From assembly GCA_963383645.1 (NCBI GenBank), contig OY726569.1, positions 75,510,635 to 75,574,634 on the forward strand: a stretch of DNA of 64,000 nucleotides. The letters run 5' to 3'. The DNA comes from Muscardinus avellanarius (lineage: Eukaryota > Chordata > Mammalia > Rodentia > Gliridae). The notes beneath the pieces were generated by a model. The model saw only the letters and a list, made by a program, of their open reading frames with translations, was not told the origin of the DNA and searched no databases. Below, in pieces: positions 59,196-64,000 of the stretch. Each line of letters begins with the position of its first letter. The stretch's first letter is position 1. The position numbers and the translations under genes are program-made.

Positions 59196-60166
59196 GATTT
59201 CGGAAGTTTGTGCCTTCTCTGGGTTCTTCCCTTGGTCACTACGACTTCACTTAAGGTGCTGTGGATCTCGAGTCTATGGTATCTCAGTTCCCACTACTCC
59301 TTTACTGGGTTGTATCGCAGAATCTCAGACCCAGGGAGTCAATCGAGGCTTCTTTAGACCATGGGGGGTGCCAGGTTGGGCATTCTCCTATGGTGTAATA
59401 TCTCTGCCACCACCACTCCCCCACTGGGTCAAGTCCCTGTGAATACAGTACTGGGATTTCTCCTCTAGGGGCCCCAGTTTGACTCACTGTTGAGTGCGCA
59501 GATGGAGCTGTCATGGACTCGGTGAATTCGCTGCTGCTGCCGCCGGTAGCAATATGGCGCTGCTGCCACGCCCTCGGCCGTGAGGCTGGCGTATTTCTTT
59601 TCTGTTTTTGAACTCCACTCTGGGTCTCTGCAGGGTGTGCTGAGCCCAGCCCCTGGGAGCTTTAGCTGCTCCCTGCGCCGAGAAATGTGCTGAATCCCGC
59701 CCGGCTGTTCCGCAGAGGCTCACCTTGGCTCGCTGTCTGCCGCTCCTCTCTGGAGCTTGGTGGGCTGTTGAGTGTGTTGGTCTGGTGCCATCCGGTGAAC
59801 TCGCCGCTGCCGCCAGCAGTAAGATGCTGCTGCCGAGTTCTTGGGCGTGAGGCCGGCGTATCTCCTCTCTGGTTTCTGAGCTCCGTTATGAGTTCCCTTC
59901 CTCTCTGGAGCCTGGTGCTGCAAGGCAAAATGGCGCCCGCCGCTTCACACCGCGGCTCCGGCTCCAGCACTGTGGTCTGGTTTCTGGTGTCTCGTTTTTC
60001 CAGCCCTCTTTTTCTCTGTCCCTTAAAATTACATTTTTTGTTTCTTTGCTGATGGTGTTTTCTGGCTATGAAAGGCGCTGATTTTGTGGTAATAGAGATT
60101 GGTTGTTAGCGGGGCTCGTAAGCCCCGTTTTGCTTCGTCGCCATCTTTCTGGAAGTCTCCTATCTC
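59196..60166 (-). promoter_or_regulatory. L1 5' UTR / promoter with tandem monomer-like units
   Basis: GC-rich, CpG-containing sequence upstream of ORF1. Two related blocks recur about 275 bp apart: ctgttgagtg at 59487 and 59765, ggtgaattcg / ggtgaactcg at 59521 and 59794, then a shared stretch with cgtgaggc-ggcgtat. This resembles tandem promoter monomers known from rodent L1s. The element's first bases contain agatggcgac on the minus strand (+ strand gtcgccatct near 60138-60148), matching the YY1 site that positions L1 transcription. Confidence 0.75.
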
Positions 60167-60243
60167 AACATTGTATTTTATATGAAGGTTTCACTGAGGG
60201 TTTCTGGTTTTTTCTAGTCCTATATATGTCTTGTTTCATTTTT

Positions 60244-60640
60244 TCTTTCTTTTTTTTTTTTTTACAGTACTGGGGATGGAACCCAGGGGCATTCTACCTC
60301 TGAGCTACACCCCCAGCCCTATTTTTTTATTTATTCTTTTTTTTCTTTTTTCTTTTTGCAGTCTGGGATGGAACCCGGAGTCATTCTACCTCCAAGCTAC
60401 ACCCCCTGCCCTATTTTTTATTCTTTATTTTGAAACAGGGTCTCACTGAGTTGTGGAGGACCTCACTAAGTAGCTGAGGCTGGCTGCAAACTGCGAGCCT
60501 CTGGCCTCAGCCTTCTGAATGCTGGGATTACAAGCGTGCGCCACCCTGAGTGGCTTATTCTTTATTTTTGAAACAGTGTCTCACTAAATAGCTGAGGCTG
60601 TCCGTGAACTGTGATCTTCCTGTCTCAGCCTCCCAATCAT
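60244..60640 (-). mobile_element. SINE-A inside SINE-A
   Basis: Inner copy about 60332-60554; outer head resumes ttattctttatttttgaaac at 60555. Confidence 0.88.
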
Positions 60641-61164
60641 TTTTTCTTTGAAGTTGTCTTTTTTCTTATTAAGAGACACTTTAAAAATATATTCATACTC
60701 TTTCTTCCTTTATTAGTTATGTACATTACAGACTTCTCCCAGTTTGAGGCTTGTCATTTTGCTTAAGGTTTCTTTTGATTATCATACATTCTTAAATTTA
60801 ATAAAATGAAAATTATTTTAATAATTAGCATTTTTGAGTAAAGTATTTTCTGTAGAGATCTGAAAGAGATTTTTTAGAATTGGTTTCTTAGGGATTCCTG
60901 CTTCTGTTATGTTCATATTTCAGTTCTATCTGAGTTATTTTATTCTCCAGTGTCACATAGGGATTAACACCCAGTATTTGTTAAGAGGGTGGTCTTTTTC
61001 TCAGAAACTTGCAGTATTCTGTTAAAGCTGAGTTTCTATATCTCATGGTATACCTGACGGTGTATCTCTCAGGTAAAGTTTGCGAGAACTTGGTATTTTT
61101 ATTGGAATTGCTTTGAATATATAGATCCTTCTATTAAGTATTTATATCCCTCCATTTATTTTGT

Positions 61165-61243
61165 CTTTTTTTTTTTTTTGAGGTACTGTACTGGGAGTCC
61201 AACCCAGAGGCATTCTACCTCTGAGCTACACCTCCAGCCCTAC

Positions 61244-61284
<41 letters not shown>

Positions 61285-61606
61285 TTGGTGGTACTGGGGA
61301 TGGAACCCAGGGGCCTTCTATCTCTGGGCTACACTCCCAGACCTATTTTATATTTTATTTGGAAACAGGGTCTCTTAAGCCAGCTGAGGCTGGCTTCGAA
61401 CCTGCCCGATCTTCCTGTCTCAGTTTCCCAAGCGCAGGGATTACAAGCCTGTGCCACCATGCCAGGCTTATTCTTTATTTTGAAACCAGGTCTCACTGAG
61501 CTGCAAAGGGTCTCACTAAGTAGTAGTGGAGGCTGTCTGCAAACAGCAATCCTTTTGTCTCAGCCTCCCAAATGGTAGGATTACAAGGGTGCACCACCAC
61601 GCCTGG
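61165..61606 (-). mobile_element. SINE inside SINE-A
   Basis: Inner copy 61243-61468 with (tat)n tail; outer duplication attttgtctttt at 61158 and 61608. Confidence 0.9.
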
Positions 61607-61752
61607 TATTTTGTCTTTTAAAATTCCCTTTTGCAAAGTTTTATCATTTTCTCTATTAGAAGGAAACACATTAAATTATTTTATAATTTTTCTTCTATTA
61701 AAATAAGTAAAGTGCATTTTCTGTTTTTTCCTCTGTTAAATGCTTAGTGTCT

Positions 61753-61962
61753 AGCCGGGCGTGGCGGCGCACGCTTGTAATCCCAGCATTTGGGAGGCTG
61801 AGACCGGAGGATCGCAGTTCGCAGACAGCCTCAGCTACTTAGTGAGGCCCTCTGCAACTCAGTGAGACCATGTTTCAAAATAAAGAATAAAAAGTAGGGT
61901 AGGGGTGTAGCTCAGAGGTCAAATGCCCCTGGGTTTCATCCCCAGACCCGCCCCCCAAAAAA
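61753..61962 (+). mobile_element. SINE-A, young
   Basis: Duplication atgcttagtgtc at 61740 and 61963. Confidence 0.94.
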
Positions 61963-62147
61963 TGCTTAGTGTCCAGCAATCTCATTAAACTTCCTTATTC
62001 ATAGTGATATATTATTTGTAGGTTATTTCTTGATTTTCTATAGATGATGACAGTTTTATGTCTTCCTTTCTAGTCTTCCTTCTCATTCAGTGATTTAGTT
62101 GGCTATGACTTCCAGCACCTGATTAAATTGAAATAGTATTGGTGTCA

Positions 62148-62344
62148 GCCGGCCATGGTGGCGCACGCTTATAATCACCACACTTGGGAGGCGGAGACAG
62201 GAGGATCACGCAGGTTCGAAGCCAGTCTCACTGGCTTAAGAGACCCTGTTTCTAAATAAAATGTAAAATAGGTCCAGGAGTATAGCCCGGAGGGTAGAAG
62301 GGTCCCATCCCCAGTACTAACAAAAAAAAGAAGAAAAGAAAGAA
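62148..62344 (+). mobile_element. SINE-B
   Basis: Duplication gaaatagtatt-gtgt at 62130 and 62343. Confidence 0.92.
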
Positions 62345-62374
62345 ATAGTATTTGTGTTTATCTTTATCCTTTTT

Positions 62375-62800
62375 TCTGCTTTTTTTATTTTGCAGTACTG
62401 GGGATGGAACCCAGGGAGGTTCTACCTCCAAGCTTTACCCCTATTCCTATTTTTTATTCTTTATTTTGAAATAGTGTCTCACTGAGTTGCAAAGGGCCTC
62501 ACTAAGTAGCTGAGGGTGTCCTTGAACCATGATCCTCCTGTCTCAGCCTCCCAAATGCTGGGATTACAAGCATGTGTCATCACACCCAACTCTTTTTTAA
62601 TTTATTTTTTGGTGGTACTGGGGTTCCTAGAAACCTTTCTACACTGGGCTATACTTCCAGACCTATTTTATATTATTTTTATTTGGAAACAGGGTCTCTT
62701 AAGCCACTGAGGCTGACTTTGAACCTGCGTGATCCTCCTGTTTCTGCCTCCCAAGCACGGGGATTACAAGTGTGTGCCACCACACCTGGCCACCTGGCTC
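62375..62800 (-). mobile_element. SINE-A followed by SINE-B
   Basis: SINE-A 62375-62592 and SINE-B 62608-62791, the second inserted at the end of the first (cctggctcttttt repeated). Confidence 0.9.
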
Positions 62801-62844
62801 TTTTTTCTACTCTTAAAATACAGTTTTACGCCAGGCATGGTGTA

Positions 62845-62960
62845 CATGCTAGGTTGACATCTAGGTTGGTTCCATGATTTGGCTATTGTGAATTATGCTG
62901 CTGTAAACGTGGATATGTAGAGATCATTATAACATTCTGATTTTTCTACTCTTTAAGAAG
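62845..62960 (-). mobile_element. Small L1 fragment fused to a SINE head
   Basis: gccaggcatggtgtacatgc (SINE start) runs directly into catctaggttggttccatga and gtgaattatgctgctgtaaa, a reversed L1 phrase. Likely a deletion or recombination join. Confidence 0.6.
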
Positions 62961-63305
62961 TTGTTTTTAAGCTTCACTATTAAGGTAAGATCTTTCTTTC
63001 AGGTTTTTTGTTTTTATATCTTTTTCTTGCCCTTCCACTTGTGAATGTCTTATTCTGTTCCGAGGAAAATAAATGAACAGGAAAATATATACTTTTATCT
63101 CTAGAGACTATCACTGTGGTTGGTATACTACAGCTGTCTGTTGCGTGAATCAATGAATGTAGTAGGAGCCTTATGGTTCTAATTGGCTTCTCTTATGTGG
63201 TACAGTTGTTCAGAAATGCTTACCTCTTTATCTTATAGGAAGAGTCAAAAATCTTTAATGTTTGCTTTACATTTTTAGTGCATCAGAAGAGGAAGTTAGC
63301 ACATT
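62961..63305. other. Intron 2 unique sequence
   Basis: No repeat or exon recognised. Confidence 0.45.
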
Positions 63306-63319
63306 GAGTTAAAGGATTT

Positions 63320-63512
63320 TTTTTTTTTTTTGGTGGTACTGGGGTTCCTAGAAGCCCTCCTACCTGCGGGCTACACTCCCAGACCTATTTTATATATTTT
63401 TTATTTGGAAACAGGGTCTCTTAAGCCAGCGAGGCTGGCTCCGAACCAGCGTGATCCTCCTGTCTCTGCCTCCCAAGCGTGGGGATTACAAGCGTGCGCC
63501 ACCACACCCGGC
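63320..63512 (-). mobile_element. SINE-B, young
   Basis: Duplication gagtt-aaggattt at 63306 and 63514. Confidence 0.94.
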
Positions 63513-63896
63513 TGAGTTTAAGGATTTGAATACAAATAATTTGGAGATAGACCATATTTTCTCTGTTTCTCATGGCAGTAATTCTTATGATAAACTAAAG
63601 ATCTATTTATATGAAGCTGAATTTTAGGCTAAATTCTCTGAGGGAGATTTATTTTGTGTATGGAGTTTGTTTTTAATCTATTCATAATTTTATAAGACTA
63701 TGATCTACAGTAGATTTGTAAATTTAGTACTCGTGGTACTGTGACGTTTCTGATCAAACCCTGAGAATGAACACTTAGTATGATACTAGTAACCAACAAA
63801 TTACTTTGTGACATCTCCTCTGTAATTCAGATTAGACCCTTTTTGCTTTTCTGCCTTTCCCTGTACCTGTTTTTTTTTTTTTTTTTTTTTTTTTTA

Positions 63897-63960
63897 ACAG
63901 ATGGGAAAATTAAGGCAAAAAGGTAGAGATTCCCCGAATTTGGTGTATTGCTTACTGCAG
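63897..63960 (-). mobile_element. Possible MIR core
   Basis: aacagatgggaaaattaagg and caaaaaggtagag resemble the reversed MIR core (acagatggggaaactgaggc-like). It follows a 26-base T-run. Confidence 0.45.
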
Positions 63961-64000
63961 TAGACCACTTTGCTTCTGTGAGAATTGTAAACTACTTTCC

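Larger units (their letters stand above)
57173..60166 (-). mobile_element. Young L1 with both ends and ORF1 but no ORF2
   Basis: Flanked by the 15-bp repeat aacattgtattttat at 57159-57173 and 60167-60181; the old L1 on either side reads continuously across this site once the block is removed, so the block is one net insertion. From its 5' end (right) it has a YY1-like start, a CpG-rich 5' UTR (60166-59196), an intact ORF1 (59195-58275) and then, just past the ORF1 stop at about 58262, unrelated DNA. About 900 bp of non-L1-sense sequence follows (57360-58262), including an older L1 piece in the opposite orientation. The left end is an L1 3' UTR (about 57230-57358) and a (tttattta)n tail. ORF2 is absent. 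Confidence 0.85.
56100..62130 (-). mobile_element. Old L1 (L1M-like), minus strand, heavily interrupted
   Basis: Fragments 56100-56300, 56527-56567, 56765-56977, 60182-60243, 60640-61160, 61607-61740 and 61966-62130 read in order as the reverse of an ancient L1 ORF2 3' half (for example gatgcttatc-like region, cttctcccagtttgaggctt, ttgaatatatagatccttc). SINEs and the young L1 are inserted in it. Degraded, no open frame. Confidence 0.7.

Noticed and set aside
63871..63960. T-run plus aacag followed by ATGGG as a possible PCNX1 exon 3
   Set aside because: The sequence resembles a reversed MIR core, the frame soon stops, and it does not resemble PCNX1 after residue 120.

Overview
This is mammalian, almost certainly rodent, genomic DNA. 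It is packed with one SINE type: a B1/7SL-like head (about 130 bp) fused to an ID/tRNA-like tail with A-box-like (TAGCTCAG) and B-box-like (GGTTCAATCC) motifs. That is the B1-dID architecture known from the squirrel / mountain beaver / dormouse side of the rodents. The tail differs in detail from the ground-squirrel version I remember, so a non-sciurid member of that group is possible; the species is not proven. Old mammalian repeats (MIR, L2, L1M, MER5A, MER2/Tigger, ERVL and MaLR LTRs) fill in the background.

Only one real gene is present: the 5' end of PCNX1 (pecanex 1) on the + strand. Positions 1-20800 are intergenic upstream DNA. A CpG island spans about 20815-22150. It holds a 24-bp GC-box minisatellite, a YY1-like motif overlapping an upstream ATG, coding exon 1 (21348-21500) and a C-rich minisatellite at the start of intron 1. 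Intron 1 runs 21501-52815 (31.3 kb). Coding exon 2 is 52816-53024. Intron 2 starts at 53025 and continues past the window end; no third exon was found.

Other gene-derived sequence: a processed LSM3 pseudogene (minus strand, 30629-31288) in intron 1, flanked by an 8-bp target-site duplication. In intron 2 an L1 insertion (57173-60166, minus) has both ends, an intact ORF1 and a 15-bp target-site duplication, but no ORF2: unrelated DNA including an inverted older L1 piece sits where ORF2 should be. A second, 5'-truncated L1 (36758-39683) has a perfect 19-bp duplication.

Other structural points: a perfect 43-bp-arm palindrome with a 5-bp spacer (43499-43589) in intron 1; two SINE subfamilies, called here SINE-A (tail 'gctgggggtgtagctcagagg') and SINE-B (tail 'ggtctgggagtgtagcccgg' with 'ttcctggaagccc' on the other strand); and a SINE orientation bias inside PCNX1 (roughly 38 antisense to 15 sense by my hand count) that is absent upstream. 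I found no bacterial-style operon, CRISPR array, RNA gene or new multi-gene system.
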